DNA from: Gemmatimonadota bacterium
GTDB lineage: Bacteria > Gemmatimonadota > Gemmatimonadetes > Gemmatimonadales > Gemmatimonadaceae
Length of the DNA: 64,000 nt
Assembly: GCA_016714015.1 (NCBI GenBank)
Contig: JADJNZ010000004.1
Coordinates: forward strand, 248,001-312,000
Direction of reading: 5' to 3'
In this document: in pieces, positions 17,495-27,800 of the stretch
How positions within the stretch are numbered: position 1 is the stretch's first letter
Layout: each line of letters opens with the position of its first letter
The notes under the pieces: generated by a model
The model's input: the letters and a program-made list of their open reading frames with translations, nothing else
What the model was told of the DNA's origin: nothing
Database searches by the model: none
Program-made: the position numbers and the translations under genes

Positions 17495-18928
17495 ATGCGG
17501 CTGCGGCCCACGCTCCTCCTCTCGTGCCTCCTCGCCGCCGCGTGCCAGCGCGCGACGCTCGCGCGCGCGCCGCTCGGGCCGACCTCCGGCGGCCTGGTGA
17601 GCGGCACGGTGCGCGACAGCGCCTCGCGCGCCCCGCTCGCTGGTGCGCTGGTGCAGCTGGTCTCCGCCGATCCCGGTATCACCGTCACGCGCGCGACGCG
17701 CAGCGATCCGCTGGGCGGCTATCGGATCGATTCCGTGCCGCCCGGCCGCTATTCGGTCGGCTTCCTGCATGAGCGACTCGATTCGCTCGGGCTGCAGGCG
17801 CCGGTGCGGCTCGTCAGCGTGCGCGAGGGTCGCGTCACGCGCTTCGACCTCGTCTCGCCGGCTGCGCGGGTGCTGCGCGCGACCTACTGTCCCGGGAAGC
17901 CGACGACCGGCGCCGTGGTGATCGGCGTGGTACGCCGGGCGAGCGACCGCACTCCGGTCGCGAACGCCGAGGTGGTGGGGGAGTGGCTGGAGTTCATCAT
18001 GAGCGGGACTGCGTTGCGGCGGCAGCAGCCGGCACTGTACGCGCGCACCGCCGACGACGGCGGCTATGTGCTCTGCAACGTGCCGCTCGAGGGCAGCGTC
18101 TTCGTGAGTGCCAACATCGGGGCGGACACGACGGACCGCATTGAACTGCTGTCCGACCGTTCCGGCGTGATGCGGCGCGATCTCTACGTCGGGCCGGTGC
18201 GATCGACCACAGGCGACGGCACGCCCGCCGCGCGGCGCCAGCGCGCGGGGGACGGGGCGCTGCGCGGCAGCATCCGCACCGCAGACGGCGACCAGCCGTT
18301 GCCGAATGCACTGGTCCGGATCGTCGATGGTCCGCAGGTGCGCACGAATGCGCGCGGAGAATGGACGCTCGCGCAGGTCCCCGACGGTACTCGGGTGCTC
18401 GAGGTGCGGGCGCTCGGCTACTATCCGGTCTCGCAGCCGGTCGATGTGCTGGCGGGGACGCCGCCGGTGCGGATCGCGATGATGACGTTCCAGTCGGTGC
18501 TCGATACGGTTCGCGTCGTCGCCGCGCGTGATGCCGACCGGAGCGGGGGCGGATTCGCGCGTCGCAGCCGCTCGCTCGGCGGTGGCAGCTTCGTCGACGC
18601 GGCGCAGATCCGCGCGCGGGGCGGCGTCACCACCACCGAAATCTTCCGGTCGATGAACGGCGTGCGGCTCGACGGCGTAGGCTACGAGCGCACCATCCTC
18701 CTGCGTGGTGCCTTCGGCGAGTGCGCGCCGAGCGTCTACGTTGACGGGCTCTACATGGCGAAGCCCACCGCGGACGAGATCGATCTCATCGCGCCGCGGC
18801 AGACGATCACCGCGATCGAGGTATATGCCGAAGGCACCGCACCCGCCGAGTTCGCTCGCGCGCTCGACGGGTGCGGGGCCATCGTGATCTGGACGCGGCC
18901 GGTCCGGCAGGGGCGCCGGCCGCGCTGA
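17495..18928 (+). CDS. Carboxypeptidase-regulatory-like lipoprotein with TonB-plug-like end
   Basis: A 477-residue predicted lipoprotein (LLAAACQ lipobox). Two carboxypeptidase-regulatory-like sandwiches are visible at about residues 28-115 (GLVSGTVRDSASRAPLAGA) and 240-330 (GALRGSIRTADGDQPLPNAL). A linker rich in Arg and Ser leads to a plug-like end (TTTEIFRSMNGVRL, ECAPSVYVDGLYM, DEIDLIAPRQTITAIEVYAE, GCGAIVIWTRP) with no receptor barrel. It is a larger relative of the protein at 11159-11995. It starts 12 bases after the sugar dehydrogenase stop, so the two probably share a transcript. Confidence 0.75.
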   Translation: MRLRPTLLLSCLLAAACQRATLARAPLGPTSGGLVSGTVRDSASRAPLAGALVQLVSADPGITVTRATRSDPLGGYRIDSVPPGRYSVGFLHERLDSLGLQAPVRLVSVREGRVTRFDLVSPAARVLRATYCPGKPTTGAVVIGVVRRASDRTPVANAEVVGEWLEFIMSGTALRRQQPALYARTADDGGYVLCNVPLEGSVFVSANIGADTTDRIELLSDRSGVMRRDLYVGPVRSTTGDGTPAARRQRAGDGALRGSIRTADGDQPLPNALVRIVDGPQVRTNARGEWTLAQVPDGTRVLEVRALGYYPVSQPVDVLAGTPPVRIAMMTFQSVLDTVRVVAARDADRSGGGFARRSRSLGGGSFVDAAQIRARGGVTTTEIFRSMNGVRLDGVGYERTILLRGAFGECAPSVYVDGLYMAKPTADEIDLIAPRQTITAIEVYAEGTAPAEFARALDGCGAIVIWTRPVRQGRRPR

Positions 18929-18940
18929 GTCTCGGACCGG

Positions 18941-21900
18941 TCAGCGCTTGGCCGGCACCAGCACGCTCGTCTGCTCCGGGCTCACGCGCACGACGCGCAT
19001 CACCTGCGAGTACGACTGGTCGCCGACCACGAGCACCACGCGATAGTCCCCGGTCTCGGCGTACGCGATGCGCTGGCCGCCGAAGCCCCCGCCGCCGCCC
19101 TGACCACGTCCACCGGCGGCCTGCGCGGTCGCTGCGAGCGCCCGGGCCTGCGCGGTCGGCGTGCCCGAAGAGTCCGGCGCGAGACGCGACTCGGCTGGAC
19201 GCGGATCGAAGCCCGCGGGGAATCCCGGCGCGTTCACCGGTCCCTGATTGCCGAACCGTCCGCCGCCGCCACCGCCACCGCCACCGAAGCCGGCGAAGGC
19301 ACCGGCCCCGCCGATCGCGAGGTTCCAGTTCACCGTGTTGAGGCCGGCGTTGTTCGTGCCCGTGAGCCGCGCGAGCGTGTCGCCGGCCATGTTGAGCACG
19401 AAGAGCCGCGGGGCGCCCGTGCCCGGCATTCCGAGCCGGTAGGTGATCGCCGCGCCCGGTGCGACGCGATCGCCGCGCCACATGCGATGCGCGCGGGGTT
19501 CCGAGCCCGCCGGCCGCTCGCCGTACTGCAGCGCGACCGTCGGGGCGAAGAGATGCGCCGGCTTGCCGAGCACCTCGGCGGTCATCTGCTGGAGCGGCGC
19601 GACGTCGAGGATCTGCACCGCGCGCCCATGCGTGCCCGCGATGAGCTCGCGGTCGCGCGGGTGGACCTGCAGGTCGTAGACGGGGACCGTCGGCAGGTTC
19701 GACTGGAGCGGGAACCAGGAGGTCCCCCGATCGAGCGAGGCGTAGACGCCCAGTTCGGTGCCGATGTAGAGGAGCCGCGGGTTCACCGGATCCTCGCGGA
19801 CGACGTATACCGTGTTCGGTCGATCGGTCGGGATGCCGCCGGCGATCGACGTGAACGTCTTCCCGAAGTCGGTCGAGACATAGAGGTACGGCTTGAAGTC
19901 GTTGTCGCGGTGATTGTCGAACGCGACATAGACGGTCCCCGAGTCCGCGAACGAAGCGTCGATCCTGCTCACGTGGGTGAACGGCGGGACGCCGGGGAAG
20001 CGCGCGCTCAGGTCCTCCCAGGTCGCGCCATCGTTGCGGGTGAGCCAGACCTTGCCGTCGTTCGTGCCGACGTAGAGGAGGCCGGCGCGGATGGGCGACT
20101 CGGCGATGGTGACGATGGTCGCGTTCTCCTCGGCGCCGGTCGCGTCGCGCGTGATGCCGCCCGTCGCGTCCACCGCGATGTTGCCGAGCGAGTCGAAACC
20201 GGTGGTGACGCGGATCCGGGTCTCGTCGCGCGACGACAGGTCGCCGGAGATCGCGACGGGATCGAGCCCCTTCTTCACGCTCTTGAAGAGCTTCTCGGCC
20301 CCCGAGTAGAACACGTTCGCATCGTGACGGGAGAGCAGGAACGGCGTGTTCCAGTTCCAGCGCGTCGCGACGTTCGGGTCGGCGAGCTGCCGGCGCATCT
20401 CGGCCCGGATGGAATCGATGGAGGTGCGCTGCGCCGGCGTGAGCGGCGTGATGCCGTCGCCGCGCACGCGCGCGATCGCCTGGCCGAACTGCGTGCGCGT
20501 CACGGTGCGCGCGCGGACGCTCACGTTCTCTCCGGTCGCGAGGTTGCGGCGCGAGATGTTGCCGCCCTGCGACTCGTAGTACACGTAGTCCGGTTCGAAC
20601 GGGTCCTGCGCCGACTGCAGCCCGTCCGCCGCGAAGACCGCGAACCAGTCGGTCATCTGGAGCGGCGCGTTACCGCGACGGCTGAGGCCGCACGAGGTGC
20701 CGTTGTCCTGCAGGCCACCGCAGACGCGGTAGGGGACCTGGTAGTCGAAGCTGATCCCGTAGAACTGGCCCATCGCCATGTTGTTCAGCGCGTCATACGT
20801 GCCGCCGCGATCCCAGGTCTGGAAGACCCCGGCGTCGCCGCCGACGATCCAGTGCTCGGGGTCGTTCGGGTCGATCCACATCCCGTGGTAGTCCTCGTGG
20901 ATGCCGACCATGCCGAGGCGCCACGAACGGCCGCCGTCGTCGGAGGACGCGAAGTCGACCGCCATGCGATAGAGGCGGTCCGGGTTCCGCGGGTCGACGC
21001 GGATCTGCGAGAAGTAGAAGGGGCGGTTGTTGATCGTGCTCATCCACTCCCAGGTCCTGCCGGCGTCCTTGGACCGGTAGAGGCCGCTCAGCAGCCGCTG
21101 CGGCTTGGCGCCCTTCACGGAGTCGGCCTCGACCATCGCGTAGACCACGTCCGGCGCGCTCGGGGCGATCGCGAGCGAGATGCGCCCCTTCGCCGTCTCG
21201 GGGAAGCCGCCACCCTTGATCTCGGTCCAGGTGGTGCCGCCGTCGGTCGACTTCCAGAGGGCCGATCCGGGACCGCCGGACTTGAGGTAGTAGCTCTTGC
21301 GGATCCGCTCCCAGCTGGCGGCGTAGAGCACATCGGGGTTGCGCGGATCGATGGCGATATCCACGAAGCCGGCGCGCGGCGAGATGAACTTGCTCAGCGT
21401 CCAGGTGCGGCCGCCGTCGGTCGTCTTGTAGAGGCCGCGCTCGGGGTTCGTGGACCAGAGGGCTCCCAGGGCCGCGACCCAGACGATGTTCGGGTTCGTC
21501 GGGTGGATGATGATGCGTCCGATGTGCTGGGTCTTCTCGAGCCCCATCGCCTGCCAGGTCAATCCGCCATCGACCGACTTGTAGATGCCCATGCCCGGCT
21601 GCACCGAGTTGCGCGAATCCTCCTCGCCGGTGCCGGCCCAGATGATGTTCGGGTCGCTCGGCGCGATCGCCAGGTCGCCCATGGACGCGATGGGGGCGCG
21701 GTCCCAGAGCGGGAAGAAGCTCGTTCCCGCGTTGATGGTCTTCCAGATCCCGCCCGTGGCGCCGGCGACGTAGAACGTCTTGGGTGCGCTCGGGTGCGCT
21801 TCGACGTCGGTGATGCGGCCTGCCATGTTGACCGGACCGATGGACCGCCAGCGGAGGCCGGCGAGCGTGGTGGAGTCGGGCGTCTGGGCGCCGGCGAGGC

Positions 21901-21946
21901 CGGCGGCGACGCTGAGGACCGCGGTCGCGCGGAGGAGGGAGCGCAT
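18941..21946 (-). CDS. VPS10/sortilin-type BNR-repeat protein
   Basis: A 1001-residue exported protein with a signal peptide (MRSLLRATAVLSVAAGLAGA). Two consecutive propellers contain many Asp-box/BNR units: KSVDGGLTW, KTTDGGRTW, KSTDGGTTW, RSKDAGRTW, SSDDGGRSW, VSTDFGKTF and ASLDRGTSW. Such VPS10-domain glycosyl-hydrolase-like proteins are abundant in Gemmatimonadota and Bacteroidota. Some relatives are called sialidase-like, but hydrolytic residues are not evident here. A Gly-rich linker (about residues 870-950) precedes a small C-terminal beta domain ending SQVMRVVRVSPEQ. Role is unknown, possibly protein or glycan binding at the surface. Confidence 0.87.
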   Translation of the reverse strand: MRSLLRATAVLSVAAGLAGAQTPDSTTLAGLRWRSIGPVNMAGRITDVEAHPSAPKTFYVAGATGGIWKTINAGTSFFPLWDRAPIASMGDLAIAPSDPNIIWAGTGEEDSRNSVQPGMGIYKSVDGGLTWQAMGLEKTQHIGRIIIHPTNPNIVWVAALGALWSTNPERGLYKTTDGGRTWTLSKFISPRAGFVDIAIDPRNPDVLYAASWERIRKSYYLKSGGPGSALWKSTDGGTTWTEIKGGGFPETAKGRISLAIAPSAPDVVYAMVEADSVKGAKPQRLLSGLYRSKDAGRTWEWMSTINNRPFYFSQIRVDPRNPDRLYRMAVDFASSDDGGRSWRLGMVGIHEDYHGMWIDPNDPEHWIVGGDAGVFQTWDRGGTYDALNNMAMGQFYGISFDYQVPYRVCGGLQDNGTSCGLSRRGNAPLQMTDWFAVFAADGLQSAQDPFEPDYVYYESQGGNISRRNLATGENVSVRARTVTRTQFGQAIARVRGDGITPLTPAQRTSIDSIRAEMRRQLADPNVATRWNWNTPFLLSRHDANVFYSGAEKLFKSVKKGLDPVAISGDLSSRDETRIRVTTGFDSLGNIAVDATGGITRDATGAEENATIVTIAESPIRAGLLYVGTNDGKVWLTRNDGATWEDLSARFPGVPPFTHVSRIDASFADSGTVYVAFDNHRDNDFKPYLYVSTDFGKTFTSIAGGIPTDRPNTVYVVREDPVNPRLLYIGTELGVYASLDRGTSWFPLQSNLPTVPVYDLQVHPRDRELIAGTHGRAVQILDVAPLQQMTAEVLGKPAHLFAPTVALQYGERPAGSEPRAHRMWRGDRVAPGAAITYRLGMPGTGAPRLFVLNMAGDTLARLTGTNNAGLNTVNWNLAIGGAGAFAGFGGGGGGGGGRFGNQGPVNAPGFPAGFDPRPAESRLAPDSSGTPTAQARALAATAQAAGGRGQGGGGGFGGQRIAYAETGDYRVVLVVGDQSYSQVMRVVRVSPEQTSVLVPAKR

Positions 21947-22111
21947 GGGGCGGACGGGCTGGGGTGGGGAACGGACGTCGGGCGGGAATCTGCCCGCTCT
22001 GGGTACGCGTGGCGAGGGCGCGGCGTTCGCCGGCGCGGAGGCGGCGACCGGCCACGGCGCGAGCCGTCCTCGGCTGGCGGCCGCGTCCGCGGCCGGTAAC
22101 TTCCCCCGGGC

Positions 22112-23365
22112 ATGACCGCCCCCGCCCCTCGCCTGCGCTCCATCACGCCGAGCTTCACCGCCGGCGTCGCGGCGCCTCCCGTCTGGGTCAAACCCGACCA
22201 TACGCTCGAGGCCGCCGGCGTCGAGGGTGAGATCGTCGTCGCGCGGGTGCGCGTGCTGGTCATGGGGTTGCTCCTCATCGCGCCCCTCTGGAACGTCGCG
22301 CATGCGCCGCAGGAGCCCATTCACCTCACCGGCTTCAGCATCACCCTGCTGGCGTGGTTCATCTCCATCGGCATCTGGCGCGCCATCGCGGCCGGCCGAT
22401 GGCGCCCCTGGATCGGCTTCGCGTCGAGCGCTTTCGACGTCACGATGGTCAGCATCGCCCTCACCAGCTTCTTCGTCGTGAGCTCGCCGCTCGTCGCGCT
22501 CAACTCGAAGGTCACCTTCGAGATGTACTTCCTCGCCATCACCGCGACGAGCCTCCGCTACGACGCCCGCATCTGCATCGGCGCCGGGGCGCTCGCCGGG
22601 CTCCAGTACGGGGGACTCTGGGTCGCGGGCTCGCTCGGCTATGACCTGTACGACCCCTCGTACGTCGCGCAGGCCGGTCCGTACCTGCCCGTGGACCTCG
22701 CCACGCGGCTCCTCCTGCTCTCGATCGCGACCCTCCTCTCGGTGACGCTCGTGCAGCGGGCCCAGCGGCTGCTCTACCTCGCGGCGCGCGACCGGCTCAC
22801 CGGTCTCTTCAACCGCGGCCACTTCGACACCGCGCTCGACCAGGCGATCAGCGCGTCGTCGCGGAGCGGACAGCCGCTCGCCCTGGCGATCCTCGACATC
22901 GACCACTTCAAGCGGATCAACGACGAGCACGGCCACGCGCGCGGCGACCAGGCCATCCGCATCATCGCCGACCGGCTCGCCAACGGCATGCGCCGGTCCG
23001 ACATCGTCGCGCGCTATGGCGGCGAAGAGTTCGTGGTGCTCATGCCGGGGACCCCGCCGGAGTCGGCGCTGCTGCGCATCGAGGCGATCCGGCGCGAGAT
23101 CGCGGCTGTGCCGATCGAACTGGGCGAGGGCCGAGTGCTGCACATCAACTTCTCCGCGGGCGTCGCGGGCTCACCGACGGACGGCAGCATGGAGCGCACG
23201 CCAGCGGCCGGCGGACTCGGCACCCCGGATGCGCTCCTCGTGCTCGCGGACGAGCGGCTCCTCGCGGCCAAGCGCGCGGGGCGGGCCCGCTGCTACGGGC
23301 CGGGGACGATCCTCCAGGCCGCGCCGCCCGCGCGCCGCTCCTCGGGCGCGCTCCGACTCCGCTAG
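22112..23365 (+). CDS. Membrane diguanylate cyclase (GGDEF domain)
   Basis: A 417-residue protein with an N-terminal sensor of about six transmembrane helices (residues 45-215) and a C-terminal GGDEF domain. The active site reads RYGGEEFVVLM; the upstream RRSD, five residues earlier, is a product-inhibition I-site. DRLTGLFNRGHFD and LDIDHFKRINDEHGHARGD are intact, so cyclic-di-GMP synthesis is expected. The membrane part resembles MASE-type sensors and has no periplasmic domain. Its stop shares a CTAG palindrome with the stop of the convergent FG-GAP gene. An 8-bp inverted repeat lies at 22078-22095 in its leader. Confidence 0.92.
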   Translation: MTAPAPRLRSITPSFTAGVAAPPVWVKPDHTLEAAGVEGEIVVARVRVLVMGLLLIAPLWNVAHAPQEPIHLTGFSITLLAWFISIGIWRAIAAGRWRPWIGFASSAFDVTMVSIALTSFFVVSSPLVALNSKVTFEMYFLAITATSLRYDARICIGAGALAGLQYGGLWVAGSLGYDLYDPSYVAQAGPYLPVDLATRLLLLSIATLLSVTLVQRAQRLLYLAARDRLTGLFNRGHFDTALDQAISASSRSGQPLALAILDIDHFKRINDEHGHARGDQAIRIIADRLANGMRRSDIVARYGGEEFVVLMPGTPPESALLRIEAIRREIAAVPIELGEGRVLHINFSAGVAGSPTDGSMERTPAAGGLGTPDALLVLADERLLAAKRAGRARCYGPGTILQAAPPARRSSGALRLR

Positions 23366-24825
23366 GGCGTCCCGGTCCACACCTCGACGACCTTCCGACC
23401 GTCGAGCTTCACGCCGTTCTTTCGCCAGCGCGTCCGGGCGCCGCGCGCCGGCCAGATCACCTCGATGTCCACCTTGCCGCTTCCGCCCAGCCCGAGGTGC
23501 ACCGGCAGGTCCGACTGCGCGTCGTAGCCCGAACCCGCATCGATCACGCGAACACCCAGCAGCGCATCCGTGCCCTCGGCGTAGACGCGGACCTCGGCGC
23601 CCGCCCGCGTCGCATGGAACGCCCCGTCCACGACGCGCACGCGGACCGACCGACGCGCGATGCTCGGGTGCAGCGTCGGGGTGAAGAGCGCATGCGCGCC
23701 CTGGCCGGTGAGCGCGAGCTCCACCGCACCGTCACCGTTCACGTCCGCCCAAGCGGCCCCGTGATCGGCCGGCACGGCGGCGACCGCCGCCGGGATCGCA
23801 TCGACGAAGCGGCCATTCTCCTGACGATACAGGTAGTCAGGCCAGTTCTTCCCCTGTGTCACGGTGCCGTTGAGATAGAGGTCGAGCTTCCCGTCGTTGT
23901 CGACGTCGGCGAGCGCGCAGGTGTCGTACCGCCCGTCGACCGCGATCCCCCACGCCTCCGAGACATCCGTGAAGCCGCCGCCCACGCGCCCGAGGAAGAG
24001 GCCGGGCTTGCCGTAGTTCGCGAAGACCGCGTCGAGCAGTCCGTCCCCGTTCACGTCGGCGATGCAGGGGCGCACCGTTCCGTTCGCCGGGTCCCGCGGC
24101 GTGCGGCCGCCCCAGGCGAGTCCCCACGACTCGGCGACGTCCGTGAACCGCCCGTCATCATTGCGGAACGCGCCGTTGGCGTCGCCATCCATGTTCCCGA
24201 CGAGGAGGTCGAGGTCGCCGTCGGCGTCGAGGTCCGCCCAGGCGGCCCCCACGCTCTTGCGCACATCCGCGAGCCCGACCTCGGCAGCGATGTCGGTGAA
24301 GCGCGCCCCGTCGTTGCGGAAGAGCATGTTGGCGCGGTCGCGGAAGGCCACGAAGAGGTCGAGATCCTCGTCTCCATCCGTGTCCACCCAGACCGGCTGC
24401 CGCACGGCGCCGGCCGCGACCGTGAGTCCCGCCTCGGCGGTGGCATCGACGAAAGTGCCGCGGTCGTTGCGATAGAGCGTCAGAACGCCCCCGTCGCCCG
24501 GCGCGAAGCCGACGAGGAGGTCCGGATCGGCATCGCCGTCGAAGTCACCCCAGGCGGCGGCGCGCGTCGCCCGTGCGGCCGCCAGACCGACCGTCGCGCC
24601 GACCTCGACGAAACGGCCGCGGTCATTCCGGTAGAACCGGTTCGCCGTTCCGCCGAACCCGACGAAGAGGTCAGCATCGCCATCGCTGTCGGGGTCGCCG
24701 AACGCATTCACGAGCGCACCGGTGGCGGCGAACAGTTCCGGCTGCACGGGCGTCATCGGAAGCGGGGCGGCCGCCGTGACGAGCGCGGATGCAAGGAGTG
24801 CCGGGAGCGCGCGGAAAGGAATCAT
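23362..24825 (-). CDS. FG-GAP/VCBS-repeat protein with UnbV-type C terminus
   Basis: A 487-residue exported protein. A signal peptide leads to a seven-bladed propeller of integrin-like repeats, each with a calcium-type DxDxDGDxD loop (DPDSDGDADLFVGFG, DFDGDADPDLLVG, DTDGDEDLDLFV, DLDADGDLDLLVG, DVNGDGLLDAVFA, DVDNDGKLDLYLN, DVNGDGAVELAL). The C terminus (DAGSGYDAQSDLPVHLGLGG, KVDIEVIWPARGARTRW) is the ASPIC/UnbV domain found in CRTAC1-like proteins. Probable surface adhesion or glycan-related role. Overlaps the cyclase gene tail by four bases. It lies 13 bases past the 24839-27865 gene on the same strand. Confidence 0.88.
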   Translation of the reverse strand: MIPFRALPALLASALVTAAAPLPMTPVQPELFAATGALVNAFGDPDSDGDADLFVGFGGTANRFYRNDRGRFVEVGATVGLAAARATRAAAWGDFDGDADPDLLVGFAPGDGGVLTLYRNDRGTFVDATAEAGLTVAAGAVRQPVWVDTDGDEDLDLFVAFRDRANMLFRNDGARFTDIAAEVGLADVRKSVGAAWADLDADGDLDLLVGNMDGDANGAFRNDDGRFTDVAESWGLAWGGRTPRDPANGTVRPCIADVNGDGLLDAVFANYGKPGLFLGRVGGGFTDVSEAWGIAVDGRYDTCALADVDNDGKLDLYLNGTVTQGKNWPDYLYRQENGRFVDAIPAAVAAVPADHGAAWADVNGDGAVELALTGQGAHALFTPTLHPSIARRSVRVRVVDGAFHATRAGAEVRVYAEGTDALLGVRVIDAGSGYDAQSDLPVHLGLGGSGKVDIEVIWPARGARTRWRKNGVKLDGRKVVEVWTGTP

Positions 24826-24838
24826 GTCGAACGATGGG

Positions 24839-27800
24839 TTAGGGATACCGCGCGGTCCAGCGGACGCGGCCACCGCCCGGCGAGCGGAGCTCGATCCTCC
24901 GTCCCCCCGCTGTCCGCGTGCTGCGCACCACCTCGGCGCCCTCTGCGCGCACGGTGGGGGCGCCGAACCCCGCCGGCTCGGTCAAGTGCAGCACGTAGGC
25001 GGCGCCGGGGACGAGGTCGCTCGTGCCGCGAAGCGTGCGCTCCGCCCAGGTGACCTCGACGAGGTCGACGCCACCGCAGGTCACGTGCCGGTCGGTCGCG
25101 AGCAGCTGTGGGTGGTCGACACGCGGTCGCAGGCAGATCGCCTGCACCTGGTACGTCGAGTCGAGGGGCGGCGCGCGGAGCGTGTCGCGCACCACGCCGA
25201 GCGCGCGTTGCGTCCAGAACTCGAACGCGACGTAGTCGGTCCCCGGCGCGAGCCCGAGGTCGGCGAGCGCGACGCGCGGATCGTCTCCACCGGTGCGGGC
25301 GAGCACCGTCCACCGTTCGAACGGCCGTGCGATGTCCACTTGATAGAGCGGCACGGAGAGGCGCTGGTCGGCATCGAAGGGACGCGGACCGGCACCGCTC
25401 ACCTCGCGCGCGGCGAGGTGCAGCTGCGAGGAGCGCGAGGCATCGACGTCGTAGAGCTGACCGGGGCGCGTGAAGAGGACCGGCGCGGTCCGCTTCGCCG
25501 CCTCCACGCTCGACGTGCGGTAGACCTCAGGCGGGTCGGTGATCATCATGACCGATCCCGTGAGGGACGTGAGCGTCGTGGCGCGATAGCGGTCGGGCTG
25601 TCGCAGCTCGATGTGGTCCGGATCGTTGCGCCAGACGACGTTGTTGAACGAGTTGTACTGCGCGAACGCGCCGTAGCCGAAGCCGTCATCCCCCACGCGC
25701 ATCCCATCCACGAGCCCGATGAGCTCGGGGCGGATGCCCCAGCAGGCCAGCAGGTAGTTCCGCGTCCCGACCAGCTGCCGCACCTGCGCGACGACGTCGC
25801 GGAAGACGACCTCTCGATCCATCCGTCGGTCGGCGTAGTACTCGGCGAAGCTGTTGTAGCCCTCGTAGCGGAGGTGTCGCAACGCGTCGAGCTTGAAGTA
25901 GGTCCACCCCATCGCCCGGAGCGAGTCGTACACGGGGGTGACGAGCTGGCGAAGGGTCTCGGGGTTGCTCCCGTCCATCACGAAGCCGACCCAGTTGCCG
26001 TACGCCGGTCGTCCGGCCGGATCCTTGACGAACCACTGCGGGTTCGCTTCGGCGACGTCGCGCTGCGCGAAGCTCACGTTGGTCCAGATCCCCGGCTCGA
26101 GCCCGCGCTCGGTGATGTACCGTCGCAGGGCCGGCAGCCCGCTCGGGAACTTCGCGTTCGCGGTGAGCCAGTGGTCCGGTACGCCGATGGGCAGTTGCTG
26201 ATAGCCGTCGTCGATCTGCAGGTAGGTGAAGCCGTATGGCTTGAGCACTTCGCTCATCACGTCCGCGGTGCGCCGGATGTCCGCCTCGGTGACCTTGTCG
26301 AAGAAGGCATACCACGACGTCCACCCGGTCACGGAGCCGGCCCACGGCCGGTACGTCCAAGGGGCGTAGTGCGCGAGCCCGCGATGCCGTTGATAGAAGC
26401 GGGGGCGGAAGCGGATCGCGACCTCGCCGCCCTCGGCGGTGAGCGTGAAGTCGGTGGCCCCGTCGCGGTGAATGGTGTCGGTGCTGATGCGCGTCGTCGC
26501 CGGGAAGTCGACCGAGAGCAGCCAGTCGCGCTGGCGATCGTAGACCGCCCGATTGCGCCCGTTGTCCGCTGGGCCGATGCTGTGCCGGACGACCGCGCGC
26601 GCGTCCTCCGCGGGCTCCGGCTCCGCTGCGAATCCCTCGTCCGAGGCGTGCACGGCCCCGAGCAGTTGCATGCGTCCGCCGCGGCCGCGTGCGGTCCACT
26701 TGATCACCTGCGTCACGCGGCCGTCGCTGGTGTCGAGGGCGATCCGCACATCCGGTGCGTCGCCGCGCGCGCTGAGCCGCGCCTCGAGGATCAGCGCGCC
26801 GTCGTACAGGAGACGGAGCGTCGAGTCCGTGCGGACGATCGTCGCCGGCGCGTTGGGCGGTGCGGGGAAGCCCGTCGTCGGCATCGGGTCCGCGCCAGGC
26901 GCGCGTGCCGCGTCCACGGTCGTCGTCCCGGCGTTGCGGCGCTCGACCACCGTGGCGAGCAGCTCCGGCATCGCATGGAACTGGTCGACGTGGTCGGGCG
27001 CGGTGTTGCCGGCGAACCCCCGCACGGTGAATCCCCCGGCGACCACTTCGCTCAGTTGCTGCATCCCGCGCGGACCGACGCGGAGCATCGGCGTGCGTCG
27101 GAGCCCGAGCGACGCGAGGATCCAGTCCGCCGTCTCGGTGGTGCTCGCGAACGTCCCCGGGAAGATCTCCGAGTGCGCGATGGTGAACCGCTTCTCGCCG
27201 CGCACCGCGGCGCGGGCGAAGGCGGCGAAGGCCGCGAGGTTCGTCGTGTCGAGCGCCCCCGAATCGGAGAGCACGCGGCCCTCGGGGACGTAGGACGTGT
27301 GCATCCCGTCGAGGAGCAGGATGGCGTCGACGCGGTCGAAGTGGCGCGGCGTGAGCAGGATCGCCCGGATCGCGCCGTGTCCCGCCGAGAATCCGCTCAG
27401 CGTGATGCTCGAGAAGCGCATCGGCGTCCCGGCCGCGCGCGCGATGCCCGCGAGCAGCGAGTCGAACGCCGCCGGCTCGGCGAACGGCCGATGGTACGCC
27501 CCGGACCCCGCACCGAGGTTCACGACGGCCGTGATCGCGCTGTCGCCGTGCGCCGCGACGGCCTGCTGGGGCAGCCAGGCCGCGCCGTGGAAATGGATGA
27601 CCAGCGAGGAGGCGCCGCGCTGGGTCACGCTGGTCGGCACGTGCACCGAGACCGGTCGCCCCGCCGGACCGTCGAACGTGACCGTCGCACCGGAGAGCGG
27701 CCGCGGCGCGAGTCGCTCGTGCGGACGCGTCGTCTCGACCATCGGCGAAGGGTTCTGCGCGGCCGGCGCGGGCGCGCTCCCGCTCGGGGCGGGGGACGAG

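Noticed and set aside
22078..22095. Inverted repeat CGGCCGCG/CGCGGCCG before the GGDEF gene
   Set aside because: Only 8 bp in very GC-rich DNA; expected by chance and not placed like a terminator.
19487..22099. 870-codon open frame on the plus strand opposite the BNR-repeat gene
   Set aside because: Arg/Asp/Val-heavy translation with no domain, fully inside a gene with clear BNR motifs; typical antisense frame in high-GC DNA.
21947..23143. N-terminal extension of the BNR-repeat frame to 1400 residues
   Set aside because: The extension is charged low complexity and overlaps the GGDEF gene; the signal peptide starts at 21946.
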